Positions 25,251 to 33,735 of a stretch of DNA of 64,000 nucleotides are shown here, in pieces. The notes under the pieces are model-generated. The model saw only the letters and a program-made list of their open reading frames with translations, ran no database searches and had not been told where the DNA came from. Source of the DNA: Zoogloea sp. (GTDB taxonomy: Bacteria > Pseudomonadota > Gammaproteobacteria > Burkholderiales > Rhodocyclaceae); NCBI GenBank assembly GCA_016720685.1, contig JADKKC010000001.1, forward strand, positions 62,001 to 126,000, in the 5' to 3' direction. Within the stretch, counting starts at the first letter, position 1; every line of letters begins with the position of its first letter. The position numbers and the translations under genes were made by a program.

Positions 25251-25988
25251 TTAGCGCATGAAGATGCCGCCGTTTACGTCCCAGGTGGCGCCGGTGGTGA
25301 AGTCGGCATCGGGCGAGGCCAGCGTCACTACCAGGTCGGCCACGAACTTCGGGTTGCCGAGGCGCTGCACCGGGATCATCTCGATCAGTTTTTCCAGGCG
25401 TTCCGGCGGCACGGCGGCGCGCACCGAGGGCAGCTCCATGGGCCCGGGGGCGATGGCGTTGACCGTGACGTTGGAGGGCGCCAGTTCGCGGGCAAAAATC
25501 TTGTTCATCGTCAGGATGGCGCCCTTGGACGAGGCGTAGTGCGCGCCCGACGCGGTGCCGCCGTTCTGCCCGGCCAGCGAGGCCAGGTTGATGATGCGGC
25601 CGTAGCCTGCCGAGGCCAGGTGCGCGCCGAACACCTGGCAGCCGAAGAAGGTGCCGCGCAGGTTGATGGCGATGACTTCATCGAACTCTTCGGCGCTGAT
25701 CTGCATCACCGGCGTGGTCGGGGTCATGGCGGCGTTGTTCACCACCACGTGCAGCGCACCCCACCTGGCCAGTACCGCCGCCAGCGCGGCTTCGAAGTCT
25801 TCCTTGTGCTTTACGTCGAGCTTGAGGGCAAGCACACGGTCGCCCGCGTCGAGCTGCCCGGCCGCGGCCTCAGCCAGCGCGGCGTTGCGGTCGGTGAGCA
25901 CGACCCGGTAGCCAGCAGCCAGGAGCTGCGTGGCGATGACGTTTCCCAGGCCCTGGGCGGCGCCGGTAACGAGGGCGACCTGTGACAT
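25251..25988 (-). CDS. iacE: Short-chain dehydrogenase IacE
   Basis: 245 aa classical SDR. Cofactor motif TGAAQGLG near the N-terminus, NNAA at about residue 85, catalytic Ser in NLASLAG and YASSK. The preference for NAD(H) or NADP(H) is not obvious. In known iac pathways IacE acts on an early hydroxylated indole-acetate intermediate. Position between iacD and iacF matches other iac operons. Confidence 0.87.
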   Translation of the reverse strand: MSQVALVTGAAQGLGNVIATQLLAAGYRVVLTDRNAALAEAAAGQLDAGDRVLALKLDVKHKEDFEAALAAVLARWGALHVVVNNAAMTPTTPVMQISAEEFDEVIAINLRGTFFGCQVFGAHLASAGYGRIINLASLAGQNGGTASGAHYASSKGAILTMNKIFARELAPSNVTVNAIAPGPMELPSVRAAVPPERLEKLIEMIPVQRLGNPKFVADLVVTLASPDADFTTGATWDVNGGIFMR

Positions 25989-25998
25989 GTCCGGCTCC

Positions 25999-26475
25999 TT
26001 AGAGGATGTAGCCGATACCCTGGAGCGTATCGGTCGAGTTGATGAGTCGGATGATCTTGCGCCGGATCAGGAAGCTGCCGCCGCTGCGGACGAGATCGAC
26101 GGTGATGTCGGCACTGTAGTGCTTGAGCACGTCCTTGCGGAATTCGCGCAGGTTCTGGGCGCAGCGCACGGTGACGTTGGTGCCGTCGTTGGTCAGGATG
26201 CGGAAGCGCGACACCGAGCGGATGGTGCGCGGCACCGGCGAGGTGGAGATCGATTCGCCGCTGCACAGCCGCGCCACACGCTTTTCGCGCATGGCGGCGT
26301 CGTCGTAGGCGTAGTTGAGGGTGTTGGCGAAGTCGGTTTCGAGCGGGTCGATCGGCACGATGTACAGGCCGTCGGGGGTCCATGATTCAAGCCACGGTGC
26401 GTATTCGCCGTGGTCGAGCATGTCGGCTTCCTGCCACAGGAAGGCGCTTACTTGGGTGATGAGTTCGGTGTTCAT
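25999..26475 (-). CDS. iacD: Rieske dioxygenase small subunit IacD
   Basis: 158 aa beta subunit of an aromatic-ring-hydroxylating dioxygenase (SnoaL-like cone fold). Typical stretches are FLWQEADMLDHGEYAPWLESWTPDGLYIVP (split here across the N-terminus) and the C-terminal GGSFLIRRKIIRLINS. The subunit has a structural role with IacC. It follows iacC by 16 bases. Confidence 0.88.
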   Translation of the reverse strand: MNTELITQVSAFLWQEADMLDHGEYAPWLESWTPDGLYIVPIDPLETDFANTLNYAYDDAAMREKRVARLCSGESISTSPVPRTIRSVSRFRILTNDGTNVTVRCAQNLREFRKDVLKHYSADITVDLVRSGGSFLIRRKIIRLINSTDTLQGIGYIL

Positions 26476-26491
26476 GGGGGTCGTCTCCGGG

Positions 26492-27766
26492 TCAGGCAGT
26501 CATCAGTTTTTTCCACTGCTGGTAGGCAGCGCGCATGCCGGTTTCGGCACTCACATCGCTGGCGCGGCCGTCAGCGGTTTCCTTTTCGCCGGCGAGGCCC
26601 CGGTTCAGCATGATCCAAAGATCCTGGCCCGAGCTGGAGCCCTTCTGGACACGCTCCCAGGCTTCGGAATCGTCCGGCGTGCCAAAGCCCATCGGGCCCT
26701 GGAAGTGTTCGTGCATGCGCAGGCGGGCCTGGTTGGCGGCTTGCGGGCCTCCGTCCATGGTGATGACCGCGTGGTGGATTTCGGTTTCGGTGACCGAGAT
26801 CGGCTGCAGCACGCGGAAGAAGGCCATCGAGCAGGCGACGTTGGGGAAGAGGTTCAGGTTGAAGCCCGAGCCGCCGACGGCGCGGACGATGCGGCGCACC
26901 TCGTCGTCCGGCGTGCCTTCGGCGCGCAGCTCGTCGGCCAGCGCGGCAAAGCGTTCGGGGATGGGCGCATCGAGCTCGGCTTCCAGATCCACGAGGGCGG
27001 GGATCATCACCATCACGCTGTGGCCGTTGCCCAGGTCTTCCACGTAGCCGGTGCCGGTGACGAAGTCGAGCATCTCTTCGGTTTGCTTATCCACCGAGGA
27101 GAGGAAGGATTTGTGCACCAGCGGAAAGTGGTAGGCGTCGGTGGTGTTTTCGAGCTGGATCTTCCAGTTGCCGGGGAAGCGGAAGCGATGTTCGCCCTGC
27201 ACCTTGACCGGGAAACCGCCGCCCTGCTTCATGAAGAGGTCCATCCACTTCTTGGCGGGGCCGAGGTAATCGACCAGCGGCTCGACATCGTTGTTGAAGG
27301 TGGCGAACAGCATGCCGGCGTATTCCTCGACGCGCAGGCTGACCAGGCCCAGCTCGCCCTTCTCGAGCTGGTCGGCGTAGCTCTCGGGATGGGGCACGCC
27401 GCGCAGGGCGCCGTCGAGGGAGTAGCTCCAGCCGTGGTAGGGGCACACGAAGCTGTTGATCTTGCCCTTCTTGCCTTCGCATACGGTGGCGGCGCGGTGG
27501 CGGCAGCGGTTGAGCAGCACGTGCACCTTTTGCTTGCGGTCACGCACGACGATGACCGGCTGGCGGCCGATGTAGGTGTTCTTGAAGCTGCCGGCTTCCG
27601 GGACTTCGCTGGCGTGGGCAACCCACACCCAGGTGCTGGAGAAGATCTTGTCCATCTCCGCTTCGAAGATCGCCGGATCGGTGTAAAGCGAGGTGTGCAC
27701 CCGGTCCGTCTGGACCCGGTCGCCGAGGGTGAGAGCCTGGTCGGCTGTGTCGGTCTTGCTCGTCAT
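26492..27766 (-). CDS. iacC: Rieske dioxygenase large subunit IacC
   Basis: 424 aa alpha subunit. The Rieske 2Fe-2S ligands are Cys88-x-His90 in NRCRHRA and Cys108-x-x-His111 in FVCPYHGWS. The mononuclear iron site should lie in the DAYHFPLVHKSFL segment, where two His residues are visible. It would hydroxylate an oxidised indole-3-acetate intermediate with electrons from IacF. The N-terminal segment before the Rieske domain is of normal length, so the protein is complete. Confidence 0.92.
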   Translation of the reverse strand: MTSKTDTADQALTLGDRVQTDRVHTSLYTDPAIFEAEMDKIFSSTWVWVAHASEVPEAGSFKNTYIGRQPVIVVRDRKQKVHVLLNRCRHRAATVCEGKKGKINSFVCPYHGWSYSLDGALRGVPHPESYADQLEKGELGLVSLRVEEYAGMLFATFNNDVEPLVDYLGPAKKWMDLFMKQGGGFPVKVQGEHRFRFPGNWKIQLENTTDAYHFPLVHKSFLSSVDKQTEEMLDFVTGTGYVEDLGNGHSVMVMIPALVDLEAELDAPIPERFAALADELRAEGTPDDEVRRIVRAVGGSGFNLNLFPNVACSMAFFRVLQPISVTETEIHHAVITMDGGPQAANQARLRMHEHFQGPMGFGTPDDSEAWERVQKGSSSGQDLWIMLNRGLAGEKETADGRASDVSAETGMRAAYQQWKKLMTA

Positions 27767-27829
27767 GATGAATTCCTTGTGCAGTGGCCGGGACGTGCCC
27801 GGGGTTGATGGGGCTGTTGCTGGTCTGGC

Positions 27830-28351
27830 TCAGTCCGGCACGGGCAGCGGGGCGGAAACATTCCACGCATCCACCGGCCGGCTGAAAAGGTTTTCGGTAC
27901 GGAAGTGGGACATCCGCCAGCGGCCCTTGGCGCGTGCGAAATCCACGCTGAGCCGCGCGGCATTGAGGTGTGAGCGGCCGTCGGCAAAGGTCGAGGTCTG
28001 CAACATCACCCAGCTGCCGCAGGCGCTGTTGGCGGAGGAGAGTTCGATCAGCTCGGAGGTGAGGAAGTGCACGTTCACCGAGAAGTGCGCGGGCTCGGTC
28101 ATGTAGCCGGCGAACATCTCGCGCAGTGCGCCGCGCCCCACTAGGCGCCCGAAGGTGCCGCGGTACTTCTCGCCGATGCCCTCCCAGATGGCATCCCGGG
28201 TGAACAGGCCGACGAGTTCGTCCAGCGGGGTGGCGGCATCGAGCGCGTCGCACAGCACCATGTAGCGGTTCATGCAGGCACGGATCGCGTGTTCGCTCTC
28301 GAAGCGGGCAAGGCGCGTTTCGAGACGCCGGAGTTTCTTGCTGTCGGCCAT
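27830..28351 (-). CDS. iacI: SnoaL/NTF2-like protein IacI
   Basis: 173 aa with an N-terminal charged helix and a SnoaL-like fold (HAIRACMNRYMVLCDALDAATPLDELVG is split over the first strands and helices). Proteins of this fold include small dioxygenase subunits, isomerases and hydrolases. IacI is found in iac operons between iacB and iacC, exactly as here. Its reaction is not firmly known. Spacing to iacC is 63 bases. Confidence 0.85.
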   Translation of the reverse strand: MADSKKLRRLETRLARFESEHAIRACMNRYMVLCDALDAATPLDELVGLFTRDAIWEGIGEKYRGTFGRLVGRGALREMFAGYMTEPAHFSVNVHFLTSELIELSSANSACGSWVMLQTSTFADGRSHLNAARLSVDFARAKGRWRMSHFRTENLFSRPVDAWNVSAPLPVPD

Positions 28352-28358
28352 GGCGGGC

Positions 28359-28718
28359 TTATTCCGGGATGACCAGTTCGCGGCCGATGCGGGCTTCGAC
28401 GCGCATGTACTTCCACAGCTTGTAGGTGCCGTCGCCCACCGGGGTGACCCGGAACAGGTTGCAGGCGGCGGTCACCGTCTCGTAGTCCGGTACGTCGGCC
28501 AGCACGTAGGTGGTCCAGGGGAAGGCGACCGAGGGGCCGACCATGATCTGGTCGTCGTCCATGTTGCCGAGGACGGTGACGCCCGGCAGACGCGGGATGC
28601 CGCGCATCATCGCCACGAAGGCGGCCCACACGTCCTTCATCTCTTCGGGGGTGCCGTCCATGAAGTTCTGGTTCACGCCGATGCAGAACAGGACGCGCAG
28701 GGGTTTCTTTTCGCTCAT
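28359..28718 (-). CDS. iacB: IacB, small protein of unknown reaction
   Basis: 119 aa, no signal or membrane segment, beginning MSEKKPLRVLFCIGVNQNFM. I assign it by size and by its place between iacA and iacI. The conserved-looking segment VTVLGNMDDDQIMVGPS has no motif that gives a mechanism. Known iac operons also carry a small uncharacterised protein here. The gene is 7 bases upstream of iacI. Confidence 0.8.
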   Translation of the reverse strand: MSEKKPLRVLFCIGVNQNFMDGTPEEMKDVWAAFVAMMRGIPRLPGVTVLGNMDDDQIMVGPSVAFPWTTYVLADVPDYETVTAACNLFRVTPVGDGTYKLWKYMRVEARIGRELVIPE

Positions 28719-28740
28719 AGAAAACTCCGTCAGGTGGATT

Positions 28741-29907
28741 TCAGAGGTAGCCCGGCATGGGCTTGAGCCCGAACAGCATCGCGCCGGCGTTCTGGTAGGT
28801 GATGTCGCCCATGAAGGCGTGCTGGGTGATCATCTGCACGTCGCGCACCTGGGCCGCCAGCGGGCTGGATTCATAGACGCCGGTCATCCCGGTGAGCATC
28901 TGCGCGCGGCGGGTCACGTCGGCGCCGACGCGGGCGGCGTGGGTGGTGGATAGGCGCAGCATGCTGACCTGGTGATCGCTCGGCTCGTCGCCGGCCAGCA
29001 GCACCTGCCAGGCGTCGTCGATGGCGCCGTAGAACCACGACCGCGCGGCGCGCAGTTCCGCTTCGATCTTGGCCACTTCGAGCTGCACGTAGATGCGGTC
29101 GCCCAGGTTCGGCGCGCCGGTGACCGAGGCACGGCCGGCCGCCATGCCCAGCACTTCGTCGATGGCGGCGCGGGCGATGCCCAGCGCTACAACGGACAGC
29201 ACCTGTGCGGCGAGAGCCAGCGTGGGATAGCGGTACAGCGGGGTGTCGAGCGACGAGGCGCCGCCGCGCACGAAAGTCCATTCTTCCGGCACGACCACGT
29301 CGGTCACCACCAGGTCGTTGCTGCCGGTGCCGAGCAGGCCGGAGACTTCCCAGTTGGGGACGATCTGGACTTTTTCACGGGGCATCACCGCCATGCGCGG
29401 CAGGCCCAGGCCTTCGTCGCTCTTGGGCTGCACGCCCACGCCGATCATGTCGGCGCCCGTCGAGCCGCTGCCCCAGCTCCAGCGCCCATTCACCTTGAGG
29501 CCGCCTTCGACTTGCTGGGCGGGCTGCGGCGGAAAGATGCCGCCCGCAAACACCACGTCCGGGCCGTTGGCGTAGAGCTCGGCCAGCGTCTCGACCGGCA
29601 GCGAGGCCAGGTATTTGCCGCCGATGCCGAAGCTCGCCACCCAGCCGGCAGAGCCGTCGGCGCCGGAGATCGTCTCGACCAGCTGGCAGAATTCTGCCGG
29701 CGATTTCTCGTCGCCACCAAAGCGTTTGGCGACCAGCGCGCGATAGACGCCGACTTCCCTGAAGCGCTCGATGATGTCCTGCGAGATGAACTTCTGTGCC
29801 TCGAACTCCTTGCGACGGCTGCGAATGTCCTGCAGCAGTCCTTCCAGCGAGGTGACTTCCGGCGCCTTGGCCGCGTTTTCCTGCGGATCTTGCAAATGAG
29901 CCAACAT
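28741..29907 (-). CDS. iacA: Indole-3-acetate monooxygenase IacA (acyl-CoA-dehydrogenase-like flavoprotein)
   Basis: 388 aa with the acyl-CoA dehydrogenase/group D flavin monooxygenase fold: an N-terminal helical domain (FISQDIIERFREVGVYRALV), a middle beta domain (GRWSWGSGSTGADMIGVGVQ) and a C-terminal helical domain. It would hydroxylate the indole ring of indole-3-acetate using reduced flavin from IacG, the first committed step. A GGAG-type ribosome-binding site precedes the ATG at 29907. The gene is complete. Confidence 0.9.
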   Translation of the reverse strand: MLAHLQDPQENAAKAPEVTSLEGLLQDIRSRRKEFEAQKFISQDIIERFREVGVYRALVAKRFGGDEKSPAEFCQLVETISGADGSAGWVASFGIGGKYLASLPVETLAELYANGPDVVFAGGIFPPQPAQQVEGGLKVNGRWSWGSGSTGADMIGVGVQPKSDEGLGLPRMAVMPREKVQIVPNWEVSGLLGTGSNDLVVTDVVVPEEWTFVRGGASSLDTPLYRYPTLALAAQVLSVVALGIARAAIDEVLGMAAGRASVTGAPNLGDRIYVQLEVAKIEAELRAARSWFYGAIDDAWQVLLAGDEPSDHQVSMLRLSTTHAARVGADVTRRAQMLTGMTGVYESSPLAAQVRDVQMITQHAFMGDITYQNAGAMLFGLKPMPGYL

Positions 29908-29925
29908 GGGTGTCTCCCGTCCTTA

Positions 29926-31041
29926 CTAGTCTTGGTTGATCTGGTGAGCGATGTGCCGGGCCACGGCACACAGCAGTTCGTCGTCGTTTTTGGCAGCCAC
30001 GAGTTGCAGGCTGATCGGGAAGCCCTGAACAGAGGGCAGGGGAATCGAGATGGCCGGGTGGCCGGAAAGATTGAAAGGGCGCACCAGCGAGGTCATGCCG
30101 ACCAGCTTGCTGGTGTCGGCCGCGGCTTCGAGCAGCGGCGGGGCGTCGGCCATGGTCGGCAGGGCCAGCACCGGAAATTTACGCAGCGCGGCATCCACTT
30201 CTGCGGTAAAGGCCGCACGCACGGCTTCGGCGGCTTCAAGGTCGGCCGGAGTGGTTCTGGATGCGGCCACCAGGCGCTTCGCCACGTCCTCGCCGACCAG
30301 GCCGGTGGCCACCAGCTCGCCGCAGGCGGCCCAGGTTTCGGCGTTGATCACCACCAGGCCGGCGTCGTAGGCCTGTACGAAGCGGTCCAGGCTCAGCGGC
30401 CCGTGTGCCAGGCCGCTGCGCCGGATCGCGGCTTCGACGGCCTCGCGGATCGGCGCGATGGCCTGCACCTGCACCAGCCCGATCGACACGCCTTCGATCG
30501 GCGGCAGGGCGCCGAAGCCGGGGGCGATCACCCGCATGCAGTCGATCAGCGCATCCATATCGGCGGCCAGGGGGCCGACGCAATCGAGCGAGCTTTCGGC
30601 GGGCATCACGCCCTTGCGGCTGACCCGGCCAAACGTCGGCTTGAGGCCGAACACGCCACAGCACGCCGCCGGAATGCGGATCGAACCGCCGGTGTCGGTT
30701 CCCAGCGCAACAGGCACCTGCCCGCCTGCAACCGCCGCGGCCGAGCCGCTCGACGAGCCGCCCGGCACGTGGGCCGGAAAGCGCGGATTGAGCGGGGTGC
30801 CGGCCCAGTGGTTGATGCCGGTGGTGCCGAAGGCCAGTTCGTGGAGCGTGGTCTTGCCCTCCAGGTGGTAGCCGGCGTCCAGCAGTCTTTCGACCACCTC
30901 CGCGCTGGCGGCGGCCGGTGCTGCCGCCTCCAGCGCCCTGCAACCGGCTTTGGTGGGAAAGCCGGCCACATCGATCGTGTCCTTGATGGCGACTCGCGGC
31001 CCGTGGCCACCCAGGTTGAGCTGCTCGACAAAAACGGTCAT
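29926..31041 (-). CDS. iacH: Amidase IacH
   Basis: 371 aa from the ATG at 31041. I prefer this start because GAGGG lies 10 bases upstream and it gives the family N-terminus MTVFVEQLNLGGHGPRVAIKD. The alternative ATG at 31113 would sit at the predicted transcription start and have no ribosome-binding site. Amidase-signature motifs are present: the lysine in VAIKDTIDVAG and the serine-rich PGGSSSGSAAAVAGG, then LGTDTGGSIRIPA with the Ser-cisSer-Lys triad. IacH probably hydrolyses an amide, either auxin amides or an opened-ring intermediate. It is the first gene of iacHABICDEFG. Confidence 0.88.
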   Translation of the reverse strand: MTVFVEQLNLGGHGPRVAIKDTIDVAGFPTKAGCRALEAAAPAAASAEVVERLLDAGYHLEGKTTLHELAFGTTGINHWAGTPLNPRFPAHVPGGSSSGSAAAVAGGQVPVALGTDTGGSIRIPAACCGVFGLKPTFGRVSRKGVMPAESSLDCVGPLAADMDALIDCMRVIAPGFGALPPIEGVSIGLVQVQAIAPIREAVEAAIRRSGLAHGPLSLDRFVQAYDAGLVVINAETWAACGELVATGLVGEDVAKRLVAASRTTPADLEAAEAVRAAFTAEVDAALRKFPVLALPTMADAPPLLEAAADTSKLVGMTSLVRPFNLSGHPAISIPLPSVQGFPISLQLVAAKNDDELLCAVARHIAHQINQD

Positions 31042-31119
31042 TGAATCTGCCCTCGGTAAAGTCCGGCTCGCTTCGACGCTGCTCCCGTCATCGAACGGGG
31101 CGTCGCAGAGCATGGTTGA

Positions 31120-31162
31120 AGATTAGGCTTTAATACTTTACAAGTCAACTGATTTTTCACGT
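31120..31162 (-). promoter_or_regulatory. iacH operon promoter with probable IacR operator
   Basis: On the minus strand TTGACT (31143-31148), a 17-base spacer and TAATCT (31120-31125) form a strong sigma-70 promoter. The 13-mer TGATTTTTCACGT at 31150-31162 abuts the -35 and is identical to the one at the livK promoter. The left half-site here is degenerate (AACTGA instead of ACGTGA). The predicted transcript starts near 31113. Confidence 0.75.
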
Positions 31163-31344
31163 GTTATGTGTCGATGAAATCGGACGGGAATTCACGCCTG
31201 GGAAGCGTGGCGCGGTGGATGGATGCGGGGACGGGGGAAGGCGGTTGCCGCGAGCAAGGGCGAGCCCGGCGCAGGCTTTGCGCTTCCCGAAAGGCTGTCA
31301 CGCGGGGGTGTGCAGCTAGCCCGATGGGGAGTGACAGCGGGGTA

Positions 31345-31581
31345 GGGATCCATCACGAACCGGACAGCACCACCTGTGCTTGTGGCTGCCAGATGAAACG
31401 TATCGGCGAGGACGTGGCCGAGAAGCTCGACTGCACCCCCGGCATGAGCCCTTCGTGTATCTGAAGGATGTGCTCACACGCCTGCCGACTCAGCCACAGA
31501 GCCGGAACGGTGAGTTGTTGCCGCATCGGTGGAGGCCGGAGTCAGCCTGAGGCTCGGCCAAGAGGGGATTGCCGGGGGCTT
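31345..31581 (+). pseudogene. IS66-family transposase remnant with internal deletion
   Basis: Around 31351-31440 the frame reads HHEPDSTTCACGCQ then MKRIGEDVAEKLDCTPG, the zinc-binding region of IS66 TnpC-type transposases. It then jumps, in another frame, to FVYLKDVLTRLPTQ and GELLPHRW (31449-31550), the transposase C-terminus. The catalytic core between them is lost. A CTTAC end at 31577-31581, reading GTAAG from outside, may be the right tip of the element. Confidence 0.75.
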
Positions 31582-31607
31582 ACCGTGGATTGGGCGACCC
31601 GTGTGAT

Positions 31608-31679
31608 TGAGTTAGATCAATCTGCGTGGAATTAAATCAGTGATTAATCGATTTCTAATATAGCTTGTGATTGATCACT
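31608..31679 (+). promoter_or_regulatory. FNR/ANR-like site and further dyads before the octahaem cytochrome
   Basis: TTGAGTTAGATCAA (31608-31621) matches the FNR consensus TTGAT-N4-ATCAA at 9 of 10 positions. A possible -10, TAATAT, is at 31657-31662, and a second weaker dyad GTGAT-TG-ATCAC is at 31668-31679. Spacing does not fit a standard class II FNR promoter to this -10, so the start site is uncertain. Anaerobic control of the cytochrome is plausible. Confidence 0.55.
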
Positions 31680-31768
31680 GCTTTTTGTTTCACGATTGGT
31701 TCGTCATGCGCATGAACGCATCAGGGCGCTGAGCGCTTTGGGCACCGCGTTTTCGGGAGGATACCAAA

Positions 31769-33190
31769 ATGAGCATCAGCAAGTTCCTGGCGACCTTGGT
31801 CGTGTGTCTGCTCTCAGCGAATGTGCTTGCAGCACCTGCATCTGAAGGCGCCTTGTGGGAGAACAGGCACGTCACCAAGCACGTCAAGACGTACGAGGGC
31901 ACCAAGTCGTGCATCGAGTGCCACGACGAAGAGGCTGCCGACGTTTTCAAGTCGATCCACTATCAGTGGAGTGCTGAAGCACCGAACATTTCAAATGCAA
32001 AGGGAAAGCGGATCGGGAAGCTGAATTCGACGAACGACTTTTGCACAAACCCGTCGGTTAGCTGGATTGGCATCCTGACCAACAACGACGGCAAGGTGAT
32101 AGGCAACGGTTGTTCGAAGTGCCACGTCGGACTTGGTTTGAAGCCGGAGCCACAAATGACACAGGCTCAGTTGGAGAATATCGATTGCCTGGTCTGCCAT
32201 TCGCCGAACTATCGGCGCGACGTGGTCAAGAAGCCTGACGGTACGTTGGCCTGGCAGCCCAAGGCGATCAACAATCCGGAGCAGATGCTGTCGATTGCGC
32301 AGCACATCAGCAAGCCGACCAATGAGGTCTGCATGCGTTGCCATGTCGGATCCGGCGGTGGCATGAACTTCAAGCGTGGCGATATCGAGACGGCGCACGC
32401 AGGTGCCGATCGGGACTTCGACGTCCACATGGGCAGTAATATGCAGTGCATCCAGTGCCACAAGTTCAAGGATCACCAAGTCGTGGGCGCAGGTACTCAG
32501 ATGAGCGGCAAGGATCTGCCCGAGGCGCGTGGTCAGTGCGAAAACTGCCATAAGGGACGTCTGCATGCGAAGGCCGAAAACGATCGCCATGGCAAGCGTG
32601 TGTACTGCACGACTTGTCACATCACAGTGTTTGCTCAGCACGATCGGACTGACATGCGGCGCGACTGGAGTCAGGCCGAGGCGGTAGCGGGCGAAGGCCG
32701 GTTCGAGCCGAAGATCGAGTTTCAGAAGGATGTGAAGCCGGTCTACACATGGTGGAATGGCACGGGTGAGATTGCTCTGCTGAACGAAGCGGTTCGTGTC
32801 GGCCCGAACGGCAAGGTCGGCATGTACGTGCCGAACGGCTCGCGCAAAGACCCCAAGGCGCGCATCTACGCCTTCAAGTATCACACCGCGAAGGTGCCGA
32901 TCGACACCACCACTGGAATGTTGATCCCGATTCAGGTTGGGCCTGTGTTCAAGACGGGCAAGATCGAAGCCGGCGTGAAGGGGGGCGCGAAGGCGTGGTT
33001 CGGACGTGACGTGGAGAAAGTCGGCTGGGTCGAAACCGAGCGCTACATGGGGCTGTTCCATGAGGTCCAGCCGAGCAAGAGCGCGCTGGGCTGCCGCGAT
33101 TGTCACGAGGGTGGTAAGGGCTTGGACTGGAAGGCGCTCGGCTATCCGGGTGATCCGGTCAAGGGCAAACTGCCGAAGGGATCGTTCTGA
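31769..33190 (+). CDS. Octahaem c-type cytochrome, tetrathionate-reductase (OTR)-like
   Basis: 473 aa with a Sec signal peptide (cleavage probably after NVLA near residue 21). Eight CXXCH haem motifs begin at about residues 48, 115, 140, 188, 227, 257, 280 and 442. The order and flanks, such as CHDEEAADVFKSIHYQW and NIDCLVCHSPNYRR, resemble octahaem tetrathionate reductase relatives, which are periplasmic and can reduce tetrathionate, nitrite or hydroxylamine. The true substrate is not clear. A strong GGGAGGA ribosome-binding site precedes the ATG. The gene is alone, between IS66 remnants, with less GC-extreme codon use than its neighbours, so lateral acquisition is likely. Confidence 0.85.
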   Translation: MSISKFLATLVVCLLSANVLAAPASEGALWENRHVTKHVKTYEGTKSCIECHDEEAADVFKSIHYQWSAEAPNISNAKGKRIGKLNSTNDFCTNPSVSWIGILTNNDGKVIGNGCSKCHVGLGLKPEPQMTQAQLENIDCLVCHSPNYRRDVVKKPDGTLAWQPKAINNPEQMLSIAQHISKPTNEVCMRCHVGSGGGMNFKRGDIETAHAGADRDFDVHMGSNMQCIQCHKFKDHQVVGAGTQMSGKDLPEARGQCENCHKGRLHAKAENDRHGKRVYCTTCHITVFAQHDRTDMRRDWSQAEAVAGEGRFEPKIEFQKDVKPVYTWWNGTGEIALLNEAVRVGPNGKVGMYVPNGSRKDPKARIYAFKYHTAKVPIDTTTGMLIPIQVGPVFKTGKIEAGVKGGAKAWFGRDVEKVGWVETERYMGLFHEVQPSKSALGCRDCHEGGKGLDWKALGYPGDPVKGKLPKGSF

Positions 33191-33218
33191 ACGGTTGCAG
33201 CAATTGAGTCGACGCCGT

Positions 33219-33252
33219 GGAGGCACTCGAACTGCAGTGCCTCCATTTCATT
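33219..33252 (+). terminator. Terminator after the cytochrome gene
   Basis: GGAGGCACT (33219-33227) pairs with AGTGCCTCC (33236-33244) and is followed by ATTTCATT. A second perfect 13-bp hairpin, CCATCGAGCCCGC with GCGGGCTCGATGG (33283-33312, loop AGGG), stands 40 bases downstream. Confidence 0.65.
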
Positions 33253-33321
33253 AAATTTGCGATTCGAGAGCGGCTTTGGATGCCATCGAGCCCGCAGGGG
33301 CGGGCTCGATGGGGTTACCAG

Positions 33322-33347
33322 CTACATACCTCAAACGGGGCGCTTAC
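33322..33347. mobile_element. IS66-type terminal sequence
   Basis: Read from the right, the sequence begins GTAAGCGCCCCGTTTGAGG. The GTAAGCG start is typical of IS66-family inverted repeats. No second copy bounds a complete element, so this is a relic. Confidence 0.5.
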
Positions 33348-33570
33348 TTATTGCGCCGTTAAAGTCCCGTTCGTACCCTCTCCGTCGGTGGGCATGGCGG
33401 TCTCCTGGAGTGCGGCATGGGAGCCACAGGAAACCACCAATGATTATGCGCAGGCGAAATCCGCTACTGGAGCCTGCAGGCGTGTTGGCCACGGCTATTT
33501 CAAGCCACGCCGCCGGTGACTCAACATCATGGCGGACTGAACATAATTGCGCTTATGTCGAGTTCAGCAT

Positions 33571-33645
33571 AACCGCAAGAACTGGCTCTTTGCCGGGTCG
33601 CTGCGCGCCGGCAAGCGGGCCGCGGCGATCATGACCGCCTTCTGG
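33571..33645 (+). pseudogene. IS66-family transposase fragment
   Basis: The plus strand encodes NRKNWLFAGSLRAGKRAAAI followed by MT, the well-conserved segment just before the C-terminal YLKDVLTRLP region of IS66 transposases. Sequence on both sides is unrelated, so only about 25 codons survive. It corresponds to part of the region missing from the remnant at 31345-31581. Confidence 0.7.
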
Positions 33646-33735
33646 CTCCAACATCTCCTGCACTCCGCAACCAACGCGGCGCACAGGATTCACCTCGATG
33701 TGCTTCGTTTCCAACCTTTGCCTCCTTGTGAACGA

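Noticed and set aside
31042..31113. Extension of iacH to the ATG at 31113
   Set aside because: That ATG sits at the predicted transcription start and lacks a ribosome-binding site. The ATG at 31041 has GAGGG upstream and the family N-terminus.
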